In this document: positions 21,711-33,829 of the stretch, piece by piece | How the letters are laid out: each line of letters begins with the position of its first letter | Position numbering within the stretch: position 1 is the first letter of the stretch | NCBI GenBank assembly: GCA_009617715.1 | Contig: VTFK01000045.1 | Coordinates: 434,001-498,000 of the forward strand | Direction: 5' to 3' | DNA from: Plectrocnemia conspersa | Lineage: Eukaryota; Arthropoda; Insecta; Trichoptera; Polycentropodidae | DNA length: 64,000 nucleotides | Notes under the pieces: generated by a model | Database searches by the model: none | What the model saw: the letters and a program-made list of their open reading frames with translations, nothing else | What the model was told of the DNA's origin: nothing | Made by a program: the position numbers and the translations under genes

Positions 21711-21976
21711 CTGCAAAAAAAGTTGTTTTGTATTATACCGTCGTTGATTTTGCAGTATATGGTATGTGCACGAAAGACGCTTTTTGGACGGAGAGTTGTA
21801 AATTTATTTTGTTCGAAAACCGTTTTAGATATGCATATAGCGGATAGTGCAAGTTCAACGACGATATTACGTAAGAGGAGATCGGGGAAAACAACTCGTT
21901 AAAAGGATCGAACGTGTGTGTAGTATACGTTAAGTTTATTTCGGTCGCGGCGGCTCGCAATTATTAATAAACTTAC
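21711..21976 (-). other. probable 5'UTR intron of abrupt
   Basis: On the minus strand a perfect GTAAGT donor (21971-21976) and a polypyrimidine acceptor (ACTTTTTTTGCAG, ending 21711) bracket 266 bp between the C+G-rich island and the start-codon exon. If used, the start-codon exon is 21580-21710 with 112 bases of leader. The donor exon end (GTGC) is not the ideal CAG, so this needs cDNA support. Confidence 0.55.
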
Positions 21977-22560
21977 GCACGTGCGTGTGTGATTCGGATT
22001 GCAAAAATATCGGTATGTGAAATTCGCGAACGATGCAGAAGCGGCGAGGGGAGGGAAATCGATACGTCCATCAGGGGCGGGGCTGCAGCGGCACTGCACT
22101 CGAGTGCGTGCGATTTGAATGTGCAGCGGGTGGGGGTGGGAGTACGTGGCGGGGGTTGCGTCGCGGTCAGCGCGGAGGTATGTACGCGGGCGATCGCGGC
22201 GAGTACGCGCGTGGACGTACGTTTAGCGGTGCGTTATTTACGTGTCGGGGGTTTGTTTTGGTCGTTGGCTGCGTGCACGTGCACGCGCCGACCGCTGCGG
22301 CGGCGATCGCGCTGCGACTGAGCGCCGCTCGGCTGCTGGCTGCAGCGCCCCACTCCAGGCCGAGGCGAAAACGGCGCGGAGCGAGCGAGAGCGACGCTAG
22401 AGCTTCGGCTCCGTCGCGGGCGGACTCGGCTGCAGCGCATGCACTCCATTCATAATTCGCGGACACACGCACTGCCACCGCCGCCGCCGGGAAAACTCGC
22501 GACGACGTTTTCCCGACGTATCGCTCTACGTACGCGAACGATGCGTTTTCAGATACGCAT
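21977..22560 (-). promoter_or_regulatory. C+G-rich promoter / 5'UTR island of abrupt
   Basis: This ~580-bp island is rich in CpG in an otherwise A+T-rich region, just upstream of the abrupt start-codon exon and ending in a strong minus-strand donor. It holds overlapping open frames on both strands that are low-complexity (Ala/Arg/Ser) and share no family signature; these are by-products of base composition. I read it as core promoter plus first 5'UTR exon. No clear TATA box or initiator could be fixed. Confidence 0.6.
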
Positions 22561-23009
22561 CAGCGCAAAGAAACTTCGTTAAAAGCTATAATTTTATAAC
22601 ATCAAAATTTTACAGGAGAAAGAAAAAAAGTTTTGACACTCATAAAATGTAAATAAAAACATCCAATACTATTAAATACATTTAACTTGTTTCAATTTTG
22701 AATATAATTTTAGTATACGATTTCAAACATTCAACATAAAAAATATAGAAATAAAGTTTTTCATAACAATATACTTGTTAGTGCTGATTCCAGTGGTTTT
22801 GGCAGCTGTGTAAATCTAGTAAATTTACACCATAAACCATTTCATGCCTTAATTTTTTGCAAAAGTTGTTATTGTTGTTTTTTCTCTTTATTTTTAGGTA
22901 AATAATAAATATTCAACAAAAAAATAAAAATGTATTTTTTAAAACATTTACTCGAAAAAACCCGTTTTTTATAATATAATAATAATAAACAATGGATAGT
23001 CCACAGGTG
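22561..23009. other. A+T-rich sequence upstream of abrupt promoter
   Basis: I see nothing specific here apart from general A+T richness. Confidence 0.5.
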
Positions 23010-24075
23010 TAAGTAGGAATTGCAATAATACCGGGATTTTCAATACCGGTATTACCAAGCTAAATAACAGTCAATACCGATATTCAGGCCTGCCGATAAA
23101 ATCAATATGTAATGCCAATATTGAAATAAAAAGTATTTTATCTATAAGGTTACTAAATGAAATAAATCAACTCTTAACATTTTTATTGGCTCAAGATTAT
23201 TTTGTACCTATCAGGGATATCATTTGAGGGAGGGGCAGGTGAGGGATTTACCCCTCCCCCTTGAAGTTGGCCAGAAAAATGCATGTCATTCAATGAAATA
23301 CTATGAATCTTATTAAAATCGAAATATTAAGAAAAATCGACCACTTTTGCACCATGAATATGTATTTTTCAGTGAAGTTTTATTTTTACTAGTGAAGTAC
23401 AAATACATTTTCATCAGTGGATATATATATATATATATTAGCGAAAATATATTTTAACTGATAGGCGCTGGTGAATTATATGCTGCTCTAAAATGTCTAT
23501 GATACTTAATTTGACAGTTTCGAAACGTTCACTTGCTGTTTAAACTCAAACCTAATCTAATGAAAGTTCTAAAAATAAAAATAGTATTAGAACTTTTATT
23601 AGTCCCAAGTCCAAAATACAAACTAAGCCTACTCATCTCTCAGAGGAAAATAAGCGGAAGAAGTACAGATAGACGTCGAATCTCGCATATTGCTCCATAG
23701 TTTGTCTGCACTTATATATATATATATATTACACTATGTTTTAAAAATATGAAATCTATCCTTATCGATATTAATACGAACTTTTGATCAAAGTATATTC
23801 AAACTGAATTTTGGTCAGAAGGAGGGCGCAAAAATAATTATCACTTCTCAGAATTCAAAAATTCACGTCAAAAGCAATAATACCATGCCGACCCCGTCGC
23901 AGTGGGAAAGCTTGTTACCGAATAATTGTTTTTTGCACTCTCCTATTGGTCAAAATATTTTTTTTTTGGTATTACAGTTGTTTTATTTTGTAATACCGGT
24001 AGTACTGAAGGTAGATTTTTGTCCAAATACCAGTATTACCAGTATTATATCCCAGACTCGGCATTCTGGTTTGTA
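23010..24075. mobile_element. possible hAT-like element with ATACCGGTATT-rich ends
   Basis: ATAATACCGG...AATACCGGTATTACC near 23027-23057, and an inverted counterpart rich in ATAC(C/T)GG near 23985-24045, suggest degenerate terminal repeats enclosing R1 copy 2. No convincing target duplication was found. Confidence 0.3.
23215..23900. repeat. dispersed repeat family R1, copy 2
   Basis: This is the longest copy together with 40130-40700. It begins in a GGGGCAGGTGAGG segment, passes AAAAATGCATGTCATTCAAT (shared with 38140), TGAAATACTATGAATC, CTAGTGAAGTACAAATACAT, TGATAGGCGCTGGTGAATTA, GAAACGTTCACTTGC, CTCAGAGGAAAATAAGCGGA, CTTATCGATATTA, and ends in the CACGTCAAAAGCAATAA box. Non-coding. Confidence 0.7.
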
Positions 24076-24395
24076 CATGTTTTTCATTGCTTTAGAAATG
24101 AGAATTTTCATTTTCATTTCTCGATTCTCTCGAGAATTCTTAAAAAAATTTGACTAATAAAAAAGTGTATTATTATTGATGAACAGAGAAGTGGTTGATC
24201 GTTTAAGACAACTTCAATAGAATAATGATTTGTTATGATGGATGCGAATAATCAAAGGACCAGAACGGATCGATCTACTTCGATTGCTTACATAGAATCA
24301 TAGAGAAAATGATTAATAACAGCTGTTGCTACTTTACATTTTCCATATTTTAAACTAGTTAAAGCTACAAAAAAACTCTTTGGATTATTGAATAG
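24055..24395. repeat. dispersed repeat family R3, copy 1
   Basis: It is similar to 53605-53995 in the same orientation: GGCATTCTGG, TTTCATTTTCATTTCTCGAT, GATGATCGTT-like and GGA(T/C)GCGAATAATC, AAGGACCAGAACGGAT, GATCTACTTCGATTG, TTAATAACAGCT, TTGGATTATTGAA. Coding potential is unclear; the origin is an unknown transposon. Confidence 0.65.
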
Positions 24396-25976
24396 TATAA
24401 GATAAATATTACAATATGTATCATAAATGATAAAAATATAAACTTTACTACATTTTCTTAATCACGACACACCAAAGCCCATCTCAGAATTTAGTAACAC
24501 ACTACAGGCAATATATTTATTTAAAAATACGAATTCATATGTGTGCATACATATATACAATTTCATTTATTGTAACTTGACCGGAATATTTAAGTGCATC
24601 CTCTATATAATCCGGACTATTTGTTATGATTAGGGGTCCTAAAAGTGCCAGCGGCCACTGAAGATTTATTCATATAAAGAAAATCAATAAATGGTAAACA
24701 CAAACTTTCAGTAATTTTAAAAAATTTACGAATTTTTTTTAATGTATACTGAGATCATTGACAACAGAATAATCTAAATGTATGTGCAGATAACTTTACA
24801 TAAATTTATATTTTCAAATATGACACCAATAAAAATATTTTTTAATTGGATCGTCATACAATTCTACTTCTTTATGGACCTCTGGATAAGAGCTTCGTAA
24901 AACTCCTTTAATGGTATGAAATTACAAAAATTTAAGCTCCTGGAAAAATCACTTTTATTAGTTTTTTAGTATCAAGTTCAAGGAATTCTTCAAAAAAGGA
25001 ATCCTTCAGCTATAAGAAAATATGTAAAAAAATATCGATCAAAATGGCGCATAAATGATTGATTAAACTTATTTAATAACTATACAAATAAAATAACGTA
25101 AACAGATATTTTTTACGAGCCAATATATAATTATAGTTACGTCACATTTTTCAGGTATTAAGCGTCTTACAAATGAATTACATCGCAGTGGCTACCCAAT
25201 TTCTGTCTATGAGCTTCAATGCACTTTTTAATTTTTCTAATTTTGTAATATGGTAATTATATATTTATTATTTAAGAAAAAATATTAAAAAACGAATAAT
25301 AATGAAGAAATACAATTCAGCACTTCAAAGAAAATATCTAAGTTTATATAAATAATTTGCATCTAATCATAGTAAATGCCATGGAAAAATATATATGTAT
25401 ATAGAATATAACATTCTGACTTAGATTTTTAAATTTAATTATAAAATTTATTATTATCCTATGATTGTCTATTAAAAATATACGGTACATAAATAAAGTG
25501 CGAATAAAATCAATAAGCTCCTCCGTTTCTTATCTGGTTTTGTACATTTGTTTGTATTTTTGGTACTTAACGAGCGTCCGTATTATTATCTAATCTTTCA
25601 CAGCGGATATGATGTATTACAATAATTGTATCAGCATCCTATTAGTTTGCAAATACGTATTTAATACTGTTATTAAAATACGATAGATTAAATTAATCAC
25701 ATCTCATTTAATTAAAAACATACGTATAAACTGGTGTTTTTCCCCCCGAAAAAGTTATAAATAGACACAACAAAAGCTTCATACGCTAACATGACAACAA
25801 ATGCGAGTACAAATTTCGTAGACGTAAAAGGTTTTACGCACGAAATTTCATTCATAAAATAAGCGACGTAATATAAATAATATATATAAAATATGTCGGT
25901 AAAGATTCTTTTTCCGTAAATGGAAAAAGCTAATATGTGTATTGAAACATAAAACGAGGTTATTGAAATCTATGAT
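24396..25976. other. A+T-rich intergenic sequence
   Basis: No gene or recognisable element. A less A+T-rich patch at 24640-24665 (GTGCCAGCGGCCACTG) is isolated. Confidence 0.5.
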
Positions 25977-26201
25977 CAGTGGTGTAGCTATAAAAATCGG
26001 GCCCGTAAATATATTTTTTCTGTCACTCAAAAACAAAATAACGTTACTAGTAATAAAAATATGTTTGAAGTTTAAATCACAGAAAAATTCGCATTGAGTA
26101 TATACGAAACACAAAGTATGTATATTTTTTTTATATAACAAAAAAATAAAGGGCTTGTAAAAAACTTGCACAGGACACATGATAAGCTAGTTACATCACT
26201 C
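25977..26201. mobile_element. small hAT-type MITE (~225 bp)
   Basis: The left end CAGTGGTGTAGCTA and the inverted right end (TAGTTACATCACT, i.e. AGTGATGTAACTA inward) match the common insect hAT terminus CAGTGGCGTAGC. A GGGCCC follows near the left end, as is usual in this group. The flanking 8-mers are similar but not identical (TCTATGAT versus TCTATATA), so it is old. Non-coding. Confidence 0.55.
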
Positions 26202-27279
26202 TATATATGCATATATAATCGTTCAGACTTTTTTGTAATTATAATGTATCGCTGATGATATTAATCAACGATAAATTAACTTTGATTTGTGATATTTTCC
26301 ATTGTATATGCTGGAGATTCACGTTCTTAATACATTGGAAAGCATAGATAATTAATCTCGCAATTGAGCTGCAAATAATTAAAAGAGAAGACAAAAAGAA
26401 TAATATTACATTTATTTTTCATGGTCATTTAACTAATTTTGGCGTATATATGTATTACGCTCCCTTTAATTTATTTGTATTAGCTAATACGGATTAATTC
26501 TATAAAAAAAATATATTTTATTTTACTCATATTGTAAGTGATATTAACATAATTTTATGAGATGTGTTAGGAAAGTGTATATATTGTTAAATCACGGTGT
26601 AACATCGAGTTGCGGACAAAGCATGAGTAATTTGACGCAATTAAATATTTTTAGTTTAAAGAGTTAAGACTACATATATTAAAAGTGAATGTGAATTTAT
26701 TACGTCTGAGATATCTATTACATATTAGTGGTGAAACGTCTTAAATAAGCGTTTTTTTCTGCTCATTTTTTCGGCCAAAACATTTATTTATTTATTTATT
26801 TATATCTATACTATACTAGAATTTTCCCGAGATATCTATAAAATTATTCAATTATTTTTCGAAACCCAAAATATAATTAAATCCTGTAAGATTTGAGATT
26901 TTGTAGTTATTAAAATCGATGTTGCTATTACTAATCATAATAATTAAGATTTTTTTTTGATTTTGCGGTAATTTGAATTAAATTTTATTTTATTTTACCA
27001 AGTTTAAAGATATTTAGAAACACAGTAATTATAATACAACTTCAGTATTGCAGGACAACGGTAAATATATGGTATATGAATGTATTTATGTATATCACTA
27101 AAATAAATTCTAAAAAATAATTATTTTGAATTACGCAATCAAGGAGTGGTTTTAGATAAAAGGTTACGATATAATTGATCAAAATTTTTGGATGATTGCA
27201 ATTATTAAATAAGTAAATTTAATTAATATTTCTTTGGAACTTTGATACGCAAAAGCCCCGCTAGAATGTTTTAGTCAGT
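26202..27279. other. A+T-rich intergenic sequence
   Basis: It contains an ATTT microsatellite (26783-26803). Nothing else is seen. Confidence 0.5.
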
Positions 27280-27660
27280 ATCGTTACAATACACCATCGC
27301 GTTTATGCTATTATACATAGCAGCGGCGTTGAAGCCAATTTAAATTTTAGGCCTTGCAAGTATTCGCCGCTGCGTGCCAGTGTATGTGCGTGGTATATTA
27401 TAATTTTCCCCAATTATAATTCGACATTCTCACTTTACTGCATAATATCGAATGGGGTGCCGTTTCCTCTTTCCGAGGGGTCGGTGCGTGGGGGTGAAGC
27501 ACGCTGGCACCGCATGTCACCGCCCCGTCACTTTCGCTTTTCATTTCCACATGAAAAGCGCCTCATTTCCACCCACTCTTCACCCACCGAGCTGAATATA
27601 TTCAGAGGAAAATAACCGAATGCATTTTCAGACCCCAGTGACGCAATAACCTTTCGTTAT
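27280..27660. promoter_or_regulatory. C+G-rich island 1, candidate regulatory module
   Basis: This ~380-bp patch is of clearly higher C+G than its surroundings, containing GGGGTGCCGTTTCC, GGTCGGTGCGTGGGGGTGAA and the inverted pair GCTTTTCAT...ATGAAAAGC. There is no coding signature. Such islands upstream of a developmental regulator are often conserved enhancers; function is inference. Confidence 0.35.
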
Positions 27661-28144
27661 CCTATTATATATGCATAAAAACTATAATTATGACATTCTT
27701 CTACATATACTGAATCACGAGGTTTTTTGGGTTTACATTGAAAATTTATTGTTTGGCGCGGCTCCAAAAGCAGTGGTTCATTTCCAACTCTATTACCATG
27801 TTCATGATACACGAGCGTTGGGTGCAGAAATTATAGATTTTTTTAAATATTCACCTAATATAATACTACTCTATTTAAATTAAAATTCAATAAAAAATCT
27901 ATTGTAGCTTTCTTGTTTACACTGCTGTTGTAAATTTTATTATTTTTTACGGCTAAGCATGATGTGTAACGATTTGAAATATTGGAGGTCGATTTTTACT
28001 CAGTTGAAAAATCGCGGCTCTTGAGTGCGATGTTTAGATAAATTTAATACTATTGAGTATACAATTATATCTTTAGGTTTATTTTTAATGTAAAATTTAT
28101 TTAATTGAATTTTTATTCAACATATAGAGGGTTAAGCTCCTATG
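27661..28144. other. A+T-rich intergenic sequence
   Basis: No feature is supported; a 70-codon open frame (27671-27883) has no family resemblance. Confidence 0.5.
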
Positions 28145-28900
28145 CATTATGAGGTCGACAAAAGTTTTACGTAACCTTTTTTTTACGCAGGCGACGAGAT
28201 ATATAAATCTAGGATTTGGCGAAGGTACTGTTAGTCAGAGAATTGCAAGACGATAGTTTGAGAAATTTTGTACTTGTGATAATAATCTTATAAATAAGTC
28301 CCACGATAACCTTTATCTGTTGTCGATGAAACAATATTAAGAAACACTAGAATCTAATCCATAAATAATTTCTCGGGCAATCGCAGCATACTTAAAAGAA
28401 TCCCCTAGAACCGTTTACGACAATGATATGGCATAAAAAGGTGGAAAAAATTAACATATGGGTATAGCACGAACTAGCTGAAAGGCAAAAACAGCAATAT
28501 TTCGAAGTCTGTCATTCGTTATTTCTCAGAAGCAATAGGTAATCATTATTAAAGAAAATTATTTGCTGCAATGAGAAGTAAATTCTCTACGATAAATAGA
28601 GGGATCAGTATAATGTTTAGACAGCAAAGAAGCTACAAAACATGCTTTAAAACCGAATTTGCACCTGAAAAAATAAAAAGATAGTATGGTGATGTTCTGG
28701 GTGAATTATTCATAGATTATTGAATTATTATCCACCCAGGCGAAACTATTTCAGAATAATCATATTGTTGGGAAATTAAAACCATGCATTAAAAAATTAT
28801 CATAAAACATCCAATGTTGGTAAACAGACATGGAGCGATATTGCTCCAAAATATTGCAAGACCACATACTGACGAGACCAAAACCTCATACTCATACTAA
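28145..28900 (+). pseudogene. mariner transposase relic
   Basis: Fragments in shifting frames follow the mariner transposase order: FGEGTVSQRIARR, then a FEKF-like helix-turn-helix end, LESNP.IISRAIAAYLK, HELAERQKQQYFEVCHSL (WVPHEL motif), NEK.ILYDK (CDE-KWILYD), and GAILLQNIARPH (counterpart of the HDNARPH catalytic motif, with the first Asp lost). There are many stops and frame shifts. Terminal repeats were not found. It was an active DNA transposon once and is now dead. Confidence 0.8.
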
Positions 28901-28904
28901 TGTC

Positions 28905-30250
28905 CTGCAGTCTTCATCCACACACTTCTTCTATCGTCTTCTCTGAACATTTCCTCTCGAGTTTCCACAGGGTCATTATCATCGGGGCTCTGCTACTTGG
29001 CTTTTTCATCATATGTCCAGTCCAACGCAGTCTTTGAAATTTGCAATAAAAATCTTGGGTCCTTTTTTTACTCTTGGGTACTCTTTTTTACCATTATTTG
29101 CAGCTAATCTCTTATCATTTCAGTTTTTTTCTTTCTGTACAATTTTTTGTCTATTTTGCTCTTTTCTTTGTATACATGTATCTATGTATCTCTTTTTTCT
29201 CAGCGATTGTGACTCTGCATTCTTCGTAAAACCATTCCATATTAATTTTTATGTTATCTAACCCTTTCACCACGGGTGGTTTCTATAGAAGTCCTCAAGA
29301 AAATCGCCAGTACTTGGGCACCTAAAGGTGTCATAAATATTTGAGCCAAATAATATGGTTATTTAGTATAATTTAAGGCTGTAAGTCACTTGAATTTATT
29401 AAACCATAGTATTTAAAAAAATATGGCATGAATAGATGCCCCCTGCATATTTAAAAAAAATTCGAAATAGCGCGCAAAAGTATCAGTCGCGGTGAACGGG
29501 TTAATATGTTTCTATGGTCTCTTCCGCGTTGGCTACTATGCTTTCCTTATTTCTTTCCCAGGTTGCATTGATGTCTTCCGTTTTATTAATTTTATTTAAT
29601 TTTTCTTCCAGAGTATTTTGATAGTTCATAATCGTGTTTTGTCTTTTAATTTTTTGGTTTGCTAGTTTTTCCTCTTTCGTCCTTCTTTTTTTGAATGAAT
29701 GTTTGAATTTAACTTATTGTATGTTTTGATCTGTATGGAATTTGTCCTTCTCTTAGATATCATAACATGATTTATTCGATTGCATAGTGTGCTACCTGAT
29801 ATTTTCTGCGTACCTTTTATATATATTATTATGTAAAAAGCATGTGCTACTAATTACTAGACTATTGGTTGCGCAAAGTAGCATAGTTTTTCACCATTAT
29901 CATTGGTATTTTCGTGTAAACAATATCGTCCTGCCTCTTATCTAAATATATCTTACTTGCCTATTTTGGCATTGAAGTCTCCTAGACTTACTAAAGGTCA
30001 TGTTTGGGGACTTTTTCTTATTTTCCTCTTCTGTCGAAGCATATGTATTGCCAAAATTTGTATTGAATAATATCCCTTTTAGTCTTAATTTGTATAGTCT
30101 GATTAGCTTGAATCCTAGAACTGATTTGGTAGTTTTACCAGCGACTATGAATCCTGTACCACGTTGTACCTTCTTGCTTGAAGGTGTAATTTCGTTCGTT
30201 TATTTGTCCTGTGTCTTTTCATCAGATTTATTGTAAGGCTACAAGATATT
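28905..30250 (-). pseudogene. RTE-like LINE relic, interrupted
   Basis: Read on the minus strand from 30250: GFIVAGKTTKSVLGFKLIRL and NTYAST (endonuclease start), LGDFNAKIGK (30000-29960, endonuclease motif), then QNTLEEKLNKINKTEDINAT and EETIET, a 239-bp MITE, EWFYEECRVTIAEKKEIHRY, and finally QRLRWTGHMMKKP of the reverse-transcriptase C-terminus. The RT core is deleted and stops are common. Domain order is that of RTE-type elements often labelled craniofacial-development-protein-like. Not functional. Confidence 0.75.
29262..29500. mobile_element. piggyBac-type MITE nested in the LINE relic (239 bp)
   Basis: Ends are CCCTTTCACCACGGGTG and, inverted, CCCGTTCACCGCGACTG, flanked by CTAA (decayed TTAA) on the left and TTAA on the right. 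LINE coding sequence resumes on either side (EETIET / EWFYEECR), so the insertion is younger than the LINE. Non-coding. Confidence 0.75.
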
Positions 30251-31984
30251 TTTTCCATAAAGTATAACCTCGTTAAGCATTTAGACTGATTTCTTCAAAC
30301 TACGGAATTAAATAATCAGAGCGATATTATAAAAGCATTTGATAAGTGAAATTCTTGGCAAAAGACCATTTTTGTAAGTTTTTAGTTAAAAAAATATAGC
30401 GTTATACATATATTTTACTAATAAAAATCGGGCAATTCATATGAAACAATTCAATAGTTTGCCAGAATTACGATTATTTAGGATTCATTGACCTAATTTA
30501 TCTGTGAAATTATGTCATCATATGTAAATATTTAGTATTGTTTATTGTATTTTTTTTTATTAAATTTAAAAATGTTGTAACACGTAACATTATTACTAAA
30601 AAGCGCATAATTTTTTATATAAACTAGGATAATAAATCTTTGAGGCAATCAATTATAATCAAGTAATCTAAGCGAAATAATAAATATAAATAACTACGTA
30701 TACTAAATACACGTAACATTAAATAAAACTATTTATTGAGCACTAAATACAAATAAAATTTCATATACCACATAAAAAAACTAGCTACTTTTTTATAATT
30801 GTATAGTAGTACATAAAAAGATTTAGATGAGTTAAATATGCACCACGAATTATTATATATTATAAAAAAAATTTACCAACTTCATGACATTAAAAAGAGC
30901 AATGCGGATTGTTAGGAAATAATAGTTAATTATTCTTGTTAGAAATGCTCGATTTTTATTGTAAATTATAGTTTTCACCTAATATCATAAGTTATTATTA
31001 ATATGATTTTTAGTAATATAATACAGTTTATCTGTAGTATTAATAATTTGTTGAGTATTACACTTAAAATAAATATGATTAATTTTGTAGAAAATTATCA
31101 AAGATATTTTTGTAAAATAAGTGTAGTTATCTCATAAATTTCACATTTTGATACAGGAATTTAGGAGGGACGCAAATTGCGTTGTTCTCCGTCTATAGAA
31201 TATATGCGAATTGTGGAAAGGTTTAATTCATCTGGTCAAAGATTCAACAGATTAAACTGTTCCAATACCAAACACCATCGCTGCAGCGGTTATATCAGTT
31301 GATAACAATCCCAGTCTGCGTCGAACATATTTATGTAAACCAAAGAGTATTTTATGTATTCTATACAAGGTTTGAAATTTATTTCTGCATACGATTTAAC
31401 TTGTAAACTACTTGAATGTAATTTACAAGTTAAATCCGATACCAATTCGAATTGATTTCTGCTATACGTTTGCATGCATCTTTTCAATTCACGACACCTC
31501 ATTGCTTTTGACTTTTATTTATGTGCTTATTGTAAGCAGGATTTGTATTATCACGGTATCATCCATAAAAACCGAAGGAATTTGAAAGTATTTATATTTA
31601 CTAATTATATTATGCGAATCATAACTTTAATGTAAATTAGACAACTTTACTTTTCATGTAATTTTAATTTAATCTAATCAAGCTGTGAAAATTTAGCATC
31701 TCATTTTTTTTAGAACTTAATCTCATTAAAAACAACACTGCAATATATCGAAAAATAAATTCACATAACCGAATTTAAATTTACACGGTTAAAATAATTA
31801 CACTCTTGGCTTGTGGCGGAATTAACATTTTATGGCGATTCTAACTTTAGAAATATAAATTGGTATCATTGGTCATAGAAAGATTTTTAAATTTTGCCAT
31901 TTTTATTTATTTTATATTTTAATAGTTTTGATATAATATATACAAACCAGATTGAGAAAGCCCTTATGTACTACCGCTACTCGT
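30251..31984. other. A+T-rich intergenic sequence with one hairpin
   Basis: The only structure seen is an inverted repeat at 31392-31438, GATTTAACTTGTAAA and its complement TTTACAAGTTAAATC, separated by about 16 bases. Otherwise nothing. Confidence 0.5.
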
Positions 31985-32430
31985 TAAAATGAGACATTAG
32001 TGCGATTTACATATATTTTTTTGCCATTGTTGTCCAAGATGACTATTGACAAGCCCGCGAATGACCGGACAGACACGCTTTCGTTCCTATTGTGTCATTA
32101 TTGGGACCGTTGATGGATTACCCGTCGGATTGTGTTCGAGCTTTCCTTGCTTTCCATTACAATAATATGACGTAGTACTATTACAAGCGTGCCAAAAATC
32201 GATTTTGCGGAAATGAATAGATGGCCGGCGCGGTGGGGCCGGAATACGCATCGAGGGGCTTATTTTCGGTTTTTACGTGTTTGCTGTGTAGTATATATTT
32301 ATGCGTTTTTTATTTTATTTTCGCAATGACGAAGCAATTTCCCCCGCGGTATGAAATTCAAGTCACCCTCGCCGACGGTGATTATAAAGCGGCTTGTATT
32401 GTATGCGGCGTTTTTATTTTTATTTTCACT
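31985..32430. promoter_or_regulatory. C+G-rich island 2, candidate regulatory module
   Basis: It holds GGACCGTTGATGGATTACCC, ATGGCCGGCGCGGTGGGGCC and CCCCCGCGGTATGAAATTCA within an A+T-rich background. A 70-codon frame starts at the ATG at 32221, but its translation is hydrophobic and unlike any family I know. A regulatory role is inferred from composition only. Confidence 0.3.
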
Positions 32431-32831
32431 TGATATCTTCATAAAAAGGAAAATGCTTCTATTATACTTTATTAATTTATTCAGATTTTGAAAGCCACAT
32501 TTTTCGCGCAGCGGGTTTTGAAGTAGTAAAAATTCCTATGATATAAAATAAACATAAGGGTAATGAGGTAATCAAGTGAAAATAAAAAGGGTTTAGGGTA
32601 TAGCCACAACCCTTCAATATATCTCCGTATTTGAGTATAATGAAATATAAGTATAAACATATATATTATTATAAAATAATTTTATGGTTATATGTAGGGA
32701 TTATAATATTTCATCAAAAGGATCTACTATTGAAAATATTTTGCAAACCTATATTTTTAAATAAATTAATATAATAATTATATAACGATTAATACCAGAT
32801 GGAAGTTACTTACATTAAATACAACTATAGT

Positions 32832-33687
32832 TAGGGCATTCGAACCGGGTAGAACCGGAACCGGGTACCCGGTTACCCGCTATGTTTTTCATGGAACCGA
32901 AAACCGGGTAATTTTTGACGGGTATCCGGTTAATTTCATTTAAATATTTTTTTCCATTATTTCAAATTAAATGGAAGAGCCGAATCGGCGTTCTTAAACG
33001 ACTAACGTTTCTGAACGACAAAAAAGGGACAGCACTTAGCAACCTATAGATTTCGAGATAAGCGAATGCATAGATAAGGATTATTTTGAAAGGATGCAGT
33101 TGTAAATAAAAATAAATTTTAATGCGTTGTAGGGTGAAAATATAACACATTAGATTCGTTAGTGTTTTTAAAATATAACTTTTTACAAAAAGAACATCAC
33201 TAAGACTTTGTTTCTCTACCTACATATAATACATATAATAAACACAATAATCTAATTTCTTTTATAATTTTAATAAAATTTATTTCCTCAGTATTTTCAT
33301 GTGCAATTTGTATTATTATTATTGCCAAATATGTGTTAAAATAAATATTTCGGTTTTGTACTATTACACATGTATGTAGTATGTAAGTATATGTATGTAT
33401 ATATGTACCTACCGATGGAATGTAAAAATATTTCGATTGAGTAAAGTATTAATAATTACATAATATATTAATTTTATTTCAATACCTTATTTTTTTTTAA
33501 AATAATATTAATTATTAAAGTAAAATTAAATATATCACGTCATATTTAATCAAAGATTCAAATATAATAAAAATTGGACTCTTAACGGCTTACAAAAAAT
33601 ACCCGGAACCGAACCGGGTACCCGGTTTCCCCCGAAAAATACCCGTATAACCGGGTTATGAATTAGGCCGGGTATTTGGATGCCCTA
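32832..33687. mobile_element. non-autonomous hAT element, 856 bp, with intact target duplication
   Basis: The terminal repeats start TAGGGCAT and end ATGCCCTA, followed inward by CCGGGTA-rich subterminal blocks (ACCGGGTACCCGGTTACCC on the left; CCGGGTACCCGGTTTCCC on the right). Both flanks carry the same 8-mer ACTATAGT (32824-32831 and 33688-33695), the diagnostic hAT target-site duplication. The interior is A+T-rich with no transposase. Confidence 0.92.
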
Positions 33688-33829
33688 ACTATAGTGGCTG
33701 GGATCATAATCTATTTTAATTAAGTCGTAAACACGAGGTTGAATCGCAAAAATAAAAAACAATTCACTTAAATTTCCCCCACAGGAAATAAAATAGTTTG
33801 GCAATATTATTATAGAAACGGTGTCTCAG

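Noticed and set aside
22033..22478. Overlapping 70-140 codon frames on both strands in the C+G-rich island near 22.2 kb
   Set aside because: They are Ala/Arg/Ser/Gly-rich, occur on both strands at once, and match no family; they arise from C+G-rich composition without stop codons. The island is better read as promoter and 5'UTR.
31392..31438. microRNA gene
   Set aside because: The stem is too short and the arms lack the usual extended imperfect pairing; kept only as a structural observation.
32221..32433. 70-codon frame starting in a C+G patch
   Set aside because: Hydrophobic translation without family resemblance; no upstream promoter evidence, and the frame dissolves into A+T-rich sequence.
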